Shown piece by piece: positions 10,186-20,986 of a stretch of DNA of 64,000 nucleotides. Source of the stretch: Paralithodes platypus (lineage: Eukaryota > Arthropoda > Malacostraca > Decapoda > Lithodidae). The notes below the pieces were generated by a model. The model had not been told where the DNA came from and did no database searches. It saw nothing but the letters and a program-made list of their open reading frames with translations. Position 1 is the first letter of the stretch. Each line of letters starts with the position of its first letter. Made by a program: the position numbers and the translations under genes. Where the stretch lies: contig CM064480.1 of NCBI GenBank assembly GCA_032716605.1, forward strand, positions 21,849,651 through 21,913,650, in the 5' to 3' direction.

Positions 10186-11166
10186 CTAGACCCTCTGCCT
10201 TAAAGCTATACATGGTAAGGAAGGTTTGTCTAGAGCAACTGACAAGTATCTAGACAGAAACGTATGATTAGACGCCCACAACTGCGTGGACGCTATGTCT
10301 TCAACTGAAATTTTTTTTAGGAAACGTAAAGAGGCTGCCCATTTGCGTAAATCGTGGGCCCGACCCACAACGCCGGGATTACTTTCTTTAATGACTTTTA
10401 CCAGAAGAGAGGCTAATCGCCGTTTAAGTAAGCGTTTACCCGTACTTGCTACCCATAAAGCACCTTGGGGGTTGTGAGGAGCTACTCTCAAATATTTGGT
10501 TAGAGCTTGTACTGGACATAAATTATGATGCACCTTTCCCCTTTTTAACGCCGGCACCGTGAACTCAGAAAACACGTGTGCACTATGCTCATTCTTGGCT
10601 ACAAAACCTTGGGAGGGTGCAATGGAAATACATTCATTAAGTCTACCAAACCTAAGACAATTAGGTGTGTTGCTCATCGCTGCCAGCTCAGACACTCTGT
10701 TTCCGGTGGCTAAAGCCAAAAGGAAAACCGCCTTTTTTAAGAGTAATGCAAAGTCTGCAGTATTTTGGTACAGACGAGAGTGAAGCAAAGACAAAGCTTT
10801 GTCCAGAGACCAAGTAGGCATGAGCTGACGGGGAGGTGGACGGAGTTTAAAACATGCTCTCATAAAACCTGTTTCCTCCGCTACCGGTATGGAAAGACCT
10901 GTAAGGTCTAAAAAGGGCACTCTAATCGCAGTTAAGTGATTTTTTAATGTTACCACAGATAAACGTTTCTGCTCAAACAGATAATTTAAATAATTAAAAA
11001 CTAATGCCACTGAGGGTACAGTTTGTTCTGTCCTAACGATCCAAGAAGTAAAGGCTTGCCAATGTGATTGATACTGTCGTTTTGTAGACTGAGTATATTG
11101 ATTAAGTAATTTATTTGTCACATCTCTACCGTATGGTGCTAGCCACTTGGCCTCCTGAATGTCCAT
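10186..11166 (-). CDS. DIRS YR: tyrosine recombinase, copy A (intact)
   Basis: This 326-aa protein starts at the conserved ATG (MDIQEAKWLAPYG) that overlaps the RT stop by 28 nt. It carries the catalytic set of tyrosine recombinases: Arg in TGNRVSEL (about residue 157), H-D-L-R (about 271-274), a Trp in the next box and the nucleophile in SRYLSVALDK (about 307). It should recombine the circular cDNA into the genome without target duplication. The same frame stays open upstream through the whole RT gene as far as 12993, so a longer product cannot be excluded. No frameshift is seen. A change near the HxxR box (LKKISVEDI instead of LKNFSVEDI) distinguishes it from the other copies. Confidence 0.92.
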   Translation of the reverse strand: MDIQEAKWLAPYGRDVTNKLLNQYTQSTKRQYQSHWQAFTSWIVRTEQTVPSVALVFNYLNYLFEQKRLSVVTLKNHLTAIRVPFLDLTGLSIPVAEETGFMRACFKLRPPPRQLMPTWSLDKALSLLHSRLYQNTADFALLLKKAVFLLALATGNRVSELAAMSNTPNCLRFGRLNECISIAPSQGFVAKNEHSAHVFSEFTVPALKRGKVHHNLCPVQALTKYLRVAPHNPQGALWVASTGKRLLKRRLASLLVKVIKESNPGVVGRAHDLRKWAASLRFLKKISVEDIASTQLWASNHTFLSRYLSVALDKPSLPCIALRQRV

Positions 11167-12929
11167 AATGCAAAAGTCAGCGAGGTCGCGAGGTTGCCAA
11201 TGGCGTCTAAGTGGAAATACCCGACCGGGAGCGATACCGGGTCCGGGCACCACATTTTCAATTGCTGGTACCACAACTGCGCCGGCCACAGCGGCGCGAT
11301 TAGCGAGACTAAGCCTCGATAATCTCGTAGTTTGTTCACTACGTGGCACATTAGTGACGCATCTGGCGGCGGAAACAGATAGATGGAGCTCCATCTGTTC
11401 CAGTCTGTCACTAGGGCGTCTGGCCCCCCTGCCGGCGTTTTCGCCCGGCGGGTGAGGTATAGAGGGAGTTTGTGAGTCTCCTCGGACGCAAAAAGATCCA
11501 CTTGTGGATGGGAGAGCTCTGCAATCATTAGGTTGAAAATGGGTTGCTTGAGCTCCCATTCTACTGTCGTGCTCTGTCGCCGGGATAGAGCGTCTGCCCA
11601 GACGTTCGCTACGCCTGGGAGATAAGAAGCGTGCAGATAAATATCTAGACTGTTGGCTAGAGCAAAAATCTCTTCTGACACGTTTAGCAACTTCCTTGAC
11701 CTCGTTGACCCTTGTTTCTGAATACAGTGGACTGCATTCAGATTGTCCATTCTGAAGGCCACCGACTTGTCCCGTAACGCCGGGCCGTGAGCCTGAAGGA
11801 AATATAAGGGGACTAGTAATTCTTTGACATTGATGTGCGAGATTTCTAAGTGGGACCAAAGCCCCTGACCCTGGTGCCCCTGATTTGACTGAAATCCCCA
11901 ACCTATTGTGCCTGACGCATCCGTGTCTACCCATACCGTTGGTGGAGGAGAGGTCCATGACATTATTGAGTGCAATGTTTCCCTCTTCGCCCAGACCGCT
12001 AGTAAGGTGTGGATTAATTTCGGGATGGGCCATAATTTTCCCGCCGGTAAGAGCGGGAAATATTTGTTGCCTTCCAATATTAATCGTTTTACTTTCAACC
12101 GGCCCAACTTGACAGTTAGTTGAATCCAGTTGAGAGAGCCGACCAGAGACTCCCAGACCCTTCGAGTCGTAGTCAGACTGTGAAGAAACCTGAACAGTTT
12201 CCTGCGAAACCTGTTGCGATTGTCCACACTCTGACTCAGAGTGAGAGCGGCGGTGTCCCAGACCAGCCCTATCCACTGAATTACTCGTGAGGGAACAAGG
12301 TTTGACTTTACCAGATTTACCTTGAAGCCTAGAGTTTTGACATGATTTAAAATGATATTGACATGTTTTATGCATAATTGTTGTGTCTCTGCCACCACCA
12401 GCCAGTCGTCCAGATACCACAACACTCTGATCCCTTGTTTTAACAATGGCATCAGGGCTTGCCGGACTAGTTTTGTGAATAATCGAGGTGCCAGGTTCAA
12501 ACCGAACGGCATCCTCTGAAAAACAAAATTTTGGTGCCTGATTCGTAAGGCCAAAAACCTTTGAAATCTTTTGTTGACCGATACGTGCCAATAGGCGTCT
12601 GTCAGGTCTAGTGAACACATCCAACCCCCCGGCGGAAGTGTTAGCCTGATTTGGTGTACTGTTAACATTCTGAAAGATTCGTTGTGAATGTGAAGATTCA
12701 GATAAGACAGGTCTACGACCGGCCTCATCTGAACACTGTCCCTTTTGGGAACCAAAAATAGTTTGGACGTGAATACAGGGTAATTTGGGGGGACCGGGAT
12801 GATGACATTCTTGGCAATCATTTCCTGGGCTAGTGACTCCACCTCTAAAGAAACAAAATTCGCCGTTGTCGGCTGACGTAATCGAGGTCGCCGGAGCCAC
12901 TGCCAAGTGATGCCTTTGCGTGCCACCAT
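11139..12929 (-). CDS. DIRS RT-RNase H polyprotein, copy A (intact)
   Basis: This open frame of 596 aa is counted from the first Met and continues open upstream towards the gag end. RT motifs are motif A SLDLTDAYW (about 104-113), FQRMPFGLNLAP (about 137-148) and the catalytic YLDD (172-175). RNase H follows with VDTDAS (about 334-339), an acidic KELL region, MDNLNAV and ANVWADALSR. A C-terminal extension typical of DIRS (VDLFASEE..., LWPAQLWYQQL) follows. It makes the cDNA from element RNA. It is the only uninterrupted RT in the window; copies B, C and E are broken. Confidence 0.93.
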   Translation of the reverse strand: MVARKGITWQWLRRPRLRQPTTANFVSLEVESLAQEMIAKNVIIPVPPNYPVFTSKLFLVPKRDSVQMRPVVDLSYLNLHIHNESFRMLTVHQIRLTLPPGGWMCSLDLTDAYWHVSVNKRFQRFLALRIRHQNFVFQRMPFGLNLAPRLFTKLVRQALMPLLKQGIRVLWYLDDWLVVAETQQLCIKHVNIILNHVKTLGFKVNLVKSNLVPSRVIQWIGLVWDTAALTLSQSVDNRNRFRRKLFRFLHSLTTTRRVWESLVGSLNWIQLTVKLGRLKVKRLILEGNKYFPLLPAGKLWPIPKLIHTLLAVWAKRETLHSIMSWTSPPPTVWVDTDASGTIGWGFQSNQGHQGQGLWSHLEISHINVKELLVPLYFLQAHGPALRDKSVAFRMDNLNAVHCIQKQGSTRSRKLLNVSEEIFALANSLDIYLHASYLPGVANVWADALSRRQSTTVEWELKQPIFNLMIAELSHPQVDLFASEETHKLPLYLTRRAKTPAGGPDALVTDWNRWSSIYLFPPPDASLMCHVVNKLRDYRGLVSLIAPLWPAQLWYQQLKMWCPDPVSLPVGYFHLDAIGNLATSLTFALWTFRRPSG

Positions 12930-13069
12930 CCGTGCCCAAGTGTTTAACGGCCATGCTTGGTGACACGTTCGGAACGACCCAGTTAGCAGACAAGGGTTCG
13001 CCGGCTGTACTACCCTCGGTTCCTCCGGCCTTAAGGTAGGCGCCGGGAGTGAGAGAGACTTTAGTTTTT

Positions 13070-13952
13070 TTATGGTGGGGTTGGTGCTGGTCGCTTCGCC
13101 GGCTGGCTGGTGTTGGCCGAAGACTGGCCCTGACCTGGTTTATGTTGGCCGCGTCCTCTCTGACCTGAAAACCTATTCTGTCTATGTCTGTACTGACCCT
13201 GGGGGGAGTGGGAGGACTTAGGCGGAAGAAAAGGTTTAGATCCCCCTGGCTGGGCTTTAGTAGTAGGCCTGGGTTTGGGGAAGTTAAATGCAGGTTTCTT
13301 AGAAGGGGCGGGACTGTGCTTAACGGCCTGTGCCATATTGAACACCGTTCGCCATACTTCAGGGGACATTAAAGATGGAGTAAGTACTGGTGACATCACC
13401 ACCTGGTTAGCAATGCGATCAGGTAGCTTGCGAACTAACGACATCCTAAGATCTTGTCGTGCTCGCACCGCCTCAAGCAAGGCGGTGCGTATGTCACCTA
13501 AGGATTGGATTGACGACTGAAGAATCAGTCGCCGGGATAACTCAACCGATCTTCGAGCATCCGCGTCTGCGATTGCCTGAGTAGACCGTAGTAAAGACTT
13601 AGCCACCTGCTGAGATACTATGTACTGTGAAAACAGGCGAAAAGCTTTTCCTCGTAGCCTAAATTCTCTGTCTAGGTGAGTAGGGGTAGGAGTAGTGAAC
13701 GGGTCCTTCAGTTCACAAAGATTAATCTTAGGGGCAGCTAGGAATGCAAACAAAGCCGCCGGGACTCCGCCGGCAGAACCCACCGGCATGGAAAACCATG
13801 AATGTGTGTCCTGAGGGATCTGGTGGGAAGATTTAGAAGTGAAAGTGGTTGCAAAGTTTTGAGCCTCTACCTCCCAATCCACCCAAGGTCCTGGACCCAA
13901 CTGTCCCACCTTCAAAACTGGATTAGCTGCGTCGTCTGTGACGGTCTGTAAA
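13070..13952 (-). pseudogene. DIRS gag, copy A, 5'-truncated
   Basis: About 290 codons match the C-terminal third of the copy C gag (from TVTDDAANPVLKVGQLGPGPW to the RG-rich tail GQRGRGQHKPGQGQ). The start is lost at the junction with the copy B ITR. The stop is TAA immediately before AAAAAC, whereas copy C has TCA in that codon. The product would be the structural/RNA-binding protein. It has no own start codon, so it is non-functional as it stands. Confidence 0.88.
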
Positions 13953-14261
13953 TTTATTAGTGGCCCCTCCATCATTGACGAACATGCCTATTACATAAGG
14001 CATCCTCTTCAAACACTAATCCGCCGTAGTTTGAATCTACCGCGCAGAGCATTTAAAAACTGAGGAGCCTTCATCATGAGCGCACGCGACCTCACTCATG
14101 GCTTCAGTCATTATGAATTGGGTTCTCACTACGAAAAAACTTCGTAAAAAATAAAAACAAAAAGAAAATAAGAATAACTATCCAATAAGCTTTCCATCAT
14201 ATCGTGGATGTACTTGTGTGGATTTCTGACCAGACGCTGAATCAGGCGTCATTCCTCCTTC
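13953..14261 (+). repeat. Left ITR of copy B
   Basis: It begins TTTATTAGTGGCCCCTCCAT and runs to CATTCCTCCTTC. It is the inverted counterpart of 22679-22992. A short perfect hairpin TACGAA-AAAAC-TTCGTA sits in the middle. Confidence 0.9.
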
Positions 14262-16059
14262 TTTGCTCTGCGCTCAGCCTGCCCGGACGTACCTTTCAGG
14301 CTCCGCTGGTTCCGCATTCGTTGCGTCCCTAGTGAGTTTTTTCTCATTTGTTTACTCTAGGATGTATCGAGTAAGGTTAGGATAGGCGTAGCAGGAGTGT
14401 CCTGGGCTGGTTGCCCGCAGTGCAGTGTATTTTGGGTCGTGTGTATGGGGCATCTATTTCGGATGTACCCTCGTGGTCCTGTTGTGGACACGTGAACTTT
14501 TCACAGTTGTGTTAGTTGGTGATGCAGGCGGCTTTCATTACGCGTTAATTATTGCTGCCTTTTATCCTTCTGATGAGGTAAGCTGTGTGTTTGCTGACGT
14601 TCCCAGCGTATTTTTCTTCACTTAGTGAAGTTTTTTCTGGGTCCGTGTCAGGCTTCCCGGGGTGGGAAGTTATCGCTACGGTGGTGTGTTGGCGGTGGTT
14701 CCTGTTGTGATATTCCAGTGTGTGTTTATATTTCAACTATTTTCATGCCGTCTACCTAGGCCTAGCCAGCCGCTCGTAGCTTTGCCACATGTCTAGTGTT
14801 ATTATTTATTTTATAAATATGCCCTACTGTGTCATGTGTATCCGGGTTTTAGTTGTGTATTGGCTAATTCCTCGGACTATAATTGTTTCCTGGTTTAGTT
14901 GTGTATTGGCTAATTCCACGGATTATGTTGTGACCTTGGTTAGTCGTGCGTGTCTCTCCTCGTGTCGTATTGTTCAGATGGTGTCTGTTCAGGGTGGGGT
15001 TTGCCTTCCGGCGGGTTTTTTCTCGGTTTCACCATGAAAAATCCTGACCGATGAGCAGTGTTGGGCCACACGTGGTTTTTAACTCTGGCTGGTTCCCCGG
15101 CGTGGGGAGGTGTCTGTGGCTCTCCAGGACTGCGTCTCTGTGGGTGCCTGGTTTCAGGCCTCCTTTAAATTCCCGGCGGGATGGCTGTACCCATCCTTAC
15201 ATATATATATAGATATACATAAAAAACGACGTTCTTGAGAACACTCGTTTTTATAGGTTTTTTCTACCTGGTTTACGACAACCACATGGAAAACCTAGCT
15301 GTTGTTTAGGCGTTCCTCCCCGGCGATCTTTTACAAAGAAGTGGGGTCAGGAACTTGTGGGGTTAACTTTTAGACTTCTCACCCGGCGGGTGCACCTGAG
15401 CAGGGTGGGATAAACGACTTAGGTCTCATATAGTTAACCAATCCATTTGAGTGATACTCTGTGTATCGCTGCCTTTACTCTTACGGCAATTGAAGGTTCA
15501 GTGAGGTTTAACCAAATCGATTCCCACACCCGGCGGGTGCCCCTAAGTGGAGGAACTAAGGAATTTATAAACAAATTCAATTTCGATTAACCTTAATTGG
15601 GTGATACTTTCAGTATCGCCGCCTTCTATTTTTACGACGATCGTTTGGGACAATTCGTTAAAAAATCAGATCTCGTATATTCCTGCCCTGGGCTATTCTA
15701 CTAAAATATTTCAAGGGCCGGCGTCTTTATGAGGGGGGCTTTGTTACAAAATTGAATCTTGAGACAGTCACCACCTCCTACAGACTATAAGTGCCATACT
15801 GGACCATTATATCAGAGGGTATTCTTCATGTTCTTTAGCTAAGAAGATTTGTTTAGCCTCTTTACACCCCGCCGCGTAGCGAGATGTGTTAGCTGTGTCT
15901 TTGCATCCCGTTACCCGGCGGGTTATTAACACTTGTATGCGAACACTTGGGTTAACCTTATGAGCATTAATTCCTGGAAATTTTTCTTTATTTTTCCAGA
16001 GCTGAGCTCCGGCGGACCAATACAGACCCGGCGGTAGTTTCCTCACACCAGTCTCTGTC
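14262..16059 (+). promoter_or_regulatory. Leader of copy B with a probable 1422-bp intron and repeated GC hairpins
   Basis: A donor (GATGAG|GTAAGC, GT at 14578) and an acceptor after a T-rich tract (TTTTTCCAG|AGC, AG at 15998-15999) bound a likely 5' UTR intron. Copy C has both sites at the same spacing. Inside are repeated palindromic ACCCGGCGGGT units (about 15379, 15530, 15914) and stem-loops built on GATAC...GTATC, each followed by a CCGCCTT-like block. Introns are known in DIRS1-like elements; use of this one is inferred. Confidence 0.55.
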
Positions 16060-19000
16060 ATGGCTACTGTGGCCCCAGTTTTTGCCCTGTGCATTACCCC
16101 TACTTGCGCGGGTATCCCAATTTTTGCGCATACCCTTTGCATAAGGTGTGTTAGATGTCTAGACCGTTCAAGGGGTCTCTGGGTTACACTTAATTGTTCC
16201 TTTTGCTCCCAATTAGCCAATAAAGTCCTGTGTGACAATGACAAGACCGCGGCGGTAGCGTTGAGAGAGGTCAGACAACAAATGTCGGCCTACACTACCA
16301 TTGTCGCACATAAGTCACTTCAATGTGACAACGTCCCACTTTGGGATAAGTTGCTGTCAGAGCACCCTCCCCCTAAACGTACCTCTAGAGTAACGGGTTT
16401 TAAGCCGACAGAGACTAGCCAGGGTTCTGTATCGTCTGTGGATACGTCTAAACGCCCGAGAGAGCCTACTCCCCCGGCAGCCACCTCCTCGTCGCAGGCG
16501 AGATCGAGGTCAAGGTCACCTCTCAGACAGCAGTCTTCAAGTCGGGCCTCTTCCCCGGCTAGTAAGAAGTGTAAGACTGAAGCTTCCCCCAGTGGTCATG
16601 GTGGTGATTCTTCCAAACCTAGGTCTAGTTCGCGGTCACACCGTAGCCACAAATCCTCCAAAAAGGATTCCCATAGGAAGTCCTCTCGACATTCTCCTAA
16701 GTCTAGTGCATCTCATCGTACCTCTACACCTGAAAATGTTTCTGTTACAGCCTCAGAGTATAGTGAAGCGCCTGTCCCTAAACAAGATTTACCTATTGAT
16801 ATTTTAACCCTAGAAACGGAAAGTTCAGGAAATTCAATAATTGAGAATGTTTCAGACTCTCAAGAGAGCGTAGGCCAGAGCCTCGGTGTTTGGCGGTTTG
16901 CTCAGCCAGGGTCTGACCATCCACGTCCGACTCATACGAGTCACACAGTAGCCGATGTCCACAGGGACGCGGCGACCCCATCCTCTATCCCTGACTTATC
17001 TTGGAAACAAGGTACCCCTGCCTCGGCGGGGTCTTCTCAGGAGGATCGGGAGGAACAAGATGAAGTGTCAATAATTTCAGATAGGGATGGACAAGGGTCA
17101 GGCTCAGGCCTGGACGCCGCCCATGATAATACTGATTCACCTGAAAGTTCTGCATCTAACCAGTTGTTGTTGTTGTTGCTGTTCCCCAAGCTGCCTGGCC
17201 GAACAGCCCCAAGGCCCCGAGCAAGGCCAAGGCCATAAACGAGCGCCCCCACAGAACCCTCCCTGCCGACCACAATAAAGCCTGGGTGACCGAAGCCACT
17301 CCATGGCGGGGAGCTGAGAGGGTGAGTAAACGTCCGGGAAACCAAAGCCCCACCCAGGGCCCTGTGCCCCTCAGCAATTATGAAGAGAAAGTTGAGGGGC
17401 AAAGGAATAATGTGACGCTTTAGCTTCCAATCTTGGTAGATTGGGAGGTCAATCCACGGAAGAGACGCCGTCACTTGAGATTTAGAAAATATATAAGTAA
17501 AAGGAACAGTCAGAGTAAGCTATGGGTATGGCAGAGATCGCTCAGGTCTCACTCTGATAGACCAGCCCATCGCCAGCATCTAACCAGTTTGTTACAGCAC
17601 AAGAAATTGATGGGTTACTTACTCATGCTCTATCTAAATTCTTTAGTCAACAACGAGAAAACCCCACAATGGACTTGGGGGCTCCCTTGACAAGTTCTGC
17701 GGTACGGCCTCTGATAACGTCAATCGATTTATCTAAGATTCCTAACCCTCCTACTCTGTCACCGGCAGGGAGCTCTAAGCCAGCTACGGCGGCATTCACT
17801 ACGTCAAATGTCAGGGTCATTACGGATGTTAATCCACCCCCTCTAGACAAAGCGCCTCTTAGAAAGGTAGCTATGCCCCTGCTTTATGGGCCCAGACGAG
17901 TCATGGGTTCTTTTTGAACCCCTCTAGCCAGAGCTTGCCCAGCCTACCTTGTCAGGGGAACTCCCGGTACCACGTGAGTGGTTTATCCAGGGAAATAAGT
18001 CCAAAGAAATTAAGGGCATTGGATGCCTTGGGGTTGACAATCTAGGCTATACCTCATCGATTATTCAGGATTATTTGTCAGCATCTAAGCCTGCTCCCTG
18101 CCTCAGCTTCAAAACTTTTTTTCAGACTGGTCTAAGCTGGGTTTAATGATATAAGGCTCTGTCGGCTCTTACTCCTGACTAGATTTACAGACCGTCACAG
18201 ACGAGACAGCTAATCCAGTGTTGAAGGTTGGGACAGTTGGGACCAGGACCTTGGTGGATTGGGAGGTAGAGGCTCAAAACTTTGCAACCACTTTCACTTC
18301 TAAATCTTCCCACCAGATCCCTCAGGATACACATTCATGGTTCTCCATGCCGGTAGGTTCTGCCGGCGGAGTTCCGTCAGCTTTATTTTCTTTTCTAGCT
18401 GCCCCTAAGATTAATCTTTGTGAACTAAAGGAACCATTCACTACCCCTACCCCTTCTCACCTAGACAGAGAATTTATGCTAAGGGGAAAAGCTTTCCGCC
18501 TGTTTTCACAGTACATAGTTTCTCAACAGGTGGCTAAGTCTTTACTCAGGTCTACTCATGCAATCGCAGACGCGGATGCTCGAAGATCAGTTGAGTTATC
18601 CCGGCGTCTGATTCTTCAGTCGTCGATTCAATCCTTAGGTGACATACGCACAGCCTTACTTGAGGCGGTGCGAGCACGACAGGATCTTAGGATGTCATTA
18701 GTTCGCAAGCTGCCTGATCGCATTGCTAACCAGGTGGTAATGTCCCCAGTACTTACTCCTTCTTTAATGTCCCCTGATGTATGGCGAACAGTGTTTAACA
18801 TGGCACAGGCCGTGAAGCACAGTCCCGCACAGGCTAAGAAACCTGCATTTAACTTCCCCAAACCTAAGCCTCCTACTAAAGCTCAGCCAGGGGGTTCTAA
18901 GCCGTTTCTTCCGCCATAGTCCTCCCAATCCCCCCTGGGTCAGTTCAGGCATAGACAGAGAGGGTTTTCAGGACAGAGGGGACGCGGCCAGTATAATCCG

Positions 19001-19069
19001 GGGCAGGGCCAGTCTTCGGCCCACACCAGCCAGCCGGCGAAGCGTCCAACACCACCAAACCCACCATAA
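16060..19069 (+). pseudogene. DIRS gag, copy B, interrupted and frameshifted
   Basis: It starts MATVAPVFALCITPTC with the N-terminal Cys cluster seen in copy C, then an SR/SK-rich region. The frame is broken after codon ~368 by a 410-bp insertion (17166-17575). It resumes at TAQEIDGLLTHALSKFF and then carries further indels around 17880-18200. The 3' third (about 18218-18919) is open up to a TAG replacing the copy C codon after LPP. The gag end at 19067-19069 is TAA, followed at once by AAAAAC. Its protein role is inferred from position and composition. Confidence 0.85.
17166..17575 (-). mobile_element. 410-bp retro-insertion (SINE-like or LINE fragment) with 14-bp TSD
   Basis: The direct repeat GCATCTAACCAGTT occurs at 17152-17165 and 17576-17589, exactly flanking sequence absent from copy C gag. 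One edge is a (GTT)n run, which on the minus strand is an (AAC)n tail. This suggests an element oriented on the minus strand mobilised by LINE machinery. I do not recognise its head; clear tRNA A/B boxes were not seen. Confidence 0.8.
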
Positions 19070-20986
19070 AAAAACTAAAGTCTCTCTCACTCCCAGTGCC
19101 TGTCTTAAAGCCGGAGGAACCGAGGGAAGTACAGCCGGCGAACCCTTGTCTGCTAACTGGGTCGTTCCGAACGTGTCACCAAGCATGGCCGTTAAAAACC
19201 TGGGCACGGATGGTGGCACGCAAAGGCATCACTTGGCAGTGGCTCCGGCGACCTCGCTTATGTCAGCCGACAACGGCAAATTGTGTTTCATTAGAGGTGG
19301 AGTCGCTGGTCCAGGAGATGATTGCCAAGAATGTCATCATCCCGGTCCCTCCAGATTACCCTGTATTCACGTCAAACTGTTTTTGGTTCCCAAACGGGAC
19401 AGTGTTCAGATGAGGCCGGTCGTAGACCTGTCTTATCTGAATCTTCACATTTACAACGAGTCTTTCAGAATGTTAACAGTTCATCAAATCAGGCTAACAC
19501 TTCCGCCGGGAGGCTGGATGTGTTCCCTAGACCTGACAGACGCCTATTGGCACGTGTCGGTCAACAAAAGATTTCAAAGGTTTCTGGCCTTGAGGATCAG
19601 GCACCAAAATTTTGTTTTTCAGAGGATGCCGTTCGGTTTGAACCTAGCACCTCGATTATTCACGAAACTAGTCCGGCAAGCCCTGATGCCTTTGTTAAAA
19701 CAGGGAATCAGAGTGTTGTGGTATCTAGACGACTGGCTGGTGGTGGCAGAGACACAACAATTATGCATAAAACATGTCAATATCATTTTAAATCATGTCA
19801 AAACTCTAGGCTTCAAGGTAAATCTGGTAAAGTCAAACCTTGTTCCCTCAAGAGTAATTCAGTGGATAGGGCTGGTCTGGGACACCGCCGCTCTCACTCT
19901 GAGTCGGAGTGTGGACAATCGCAACAGGTTTCGCAGGAAACTGTTCAGGTTTCTTCACAGTCTGACTACGACACGAAGAGTCTGGGAGTCTCTTGTCGGC
20001 TCTCTCAACTGGATTCAGCTAACTGTCAAGTTGGGCCGGTTGAAAGTAAAACGATTAATATTGGAAGGCAACAAATATTTCCCACTCTTACCGGCGGGAA
20101 AATTATGGCCCATACCAAAATTAATCCACACCTTACTAGCGGTCTGGCCATAGAGGTCTACATTGCACTCAATCATGTCATGGACCTCTCCTCCTCCAAC
20201 GGTATGGGTAGACACGGATGCGTCAGGCACCATAGGGTGGGGATTTCAGTCAAATCAGGGGCACCAGGGTCAGGGACTTTGGTCCCACTTAGAAATCTCT
20301 CACATAAATGTCAAAGAGTTACTAGTCCCCTTGTATTTCCTTCAGGCTCACGGCCCGGCGTTACGGGGCAAGTCGGTGGCCTTCAGAATGGACAATCTGA
20401 ATGCAGTTCACTGTATTCAGAAACAAGGGTCAACGAGGTCAAGGAAGTTGCTACTCGTGTCGGAAGAGATTTTTGTTCTAGCCAGCAGTCTAGATATTTA
20501 TCTTCACGCATCTTATCTCCCAGGCGTAGCGAACGTCTGGGCAGACGCTCGGTCCCGGAGACAGAGCACGACAGTAGAATGGGAGCTCAAGCAACCCATT
20601 TTCGACCTAATGATTGCGGAGCTCTCCCATCCACAAGTGGATCTTTTTGCGTCCGAGGAGACTCACAAGCTCCCTCTATACCTCACCCGCCGGCAGGGGG
20701 GCCAGACGCCCTAGTGACAGACTGGAACAGATGGAGCTCCATCTATCTGTTTCCGCCGCCAGATGCGTCACTAATGTGCCACGTAGTGAACAAACTACGA
20801 GTTTATCGAGGCTTAGTCTCGCTAATCGCGCCCCTGTGGCCGGCGCAGGTGTGGTACCAGCAATTAATAATGTGGTGCCCGGACCCGGTATCGCTCCCGG
20901 TCGGGTACTTCCACTTAGACACGATTGGCAACCTAGCGACCTCGCTGACTTTTGCATTATGGACATTCAGGAGGCCAAGTGGCTAG
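19070..20986 (+). pseudogene. DIRS RT-RNase H, copy B, frameshifted
   Basis: This is the same domain order as copy A, including the YLDD box and VDTDAS. A one-base loss near 19374 shifts the frame after TSN (copy A has TSKLFLVPKRD). A second change at about 20150 ends the frame at AVWP, and a missing block near 20690 (LTRR...AGGPDA) shifts it again. The final part to TFRRPSG stop at 20986 is open. It is not functional. Confidence 0.88.

Larger units (their letters stand above)
8750..13952 (-). mobile_element. DIRS1-like retrotransposon copy A, 5'-truncated in gag
   Basis: Read on the minus strand it contains a gag 3' part, RT-RNase H, YR, a 3' UTR, an ICR and a right ITR ending at 8750. The 5' half (leader, N-terminal gag) is missing: gag is cut at 13952 exactly where the left ITR of copy B begins, at a short AAATTTA-like overlap. 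The RT and YR frames are intact. This DIRS1-like family has inverted repeats, an ICR and a tyrosine recombinase instead of an integrase. Confidence 0.9.

Noticed and set aside
10286..11455. Plus-strand frames across the copy A YR and RT genes
   Set aside because: They are antisense shadows of the minus-strand genes; equivalents appear opposite B and C for the same reason.
14425..14625. Hydrophobic ~66-codon frame in the DIRS leader, similar in copy C (34641-34838)
   Set aside because: It starts with GTG rather than ATG, spans the predicted splice donor, and the copy E equivalent has an in-frame stop. It is similar only because the leaders are homologous.
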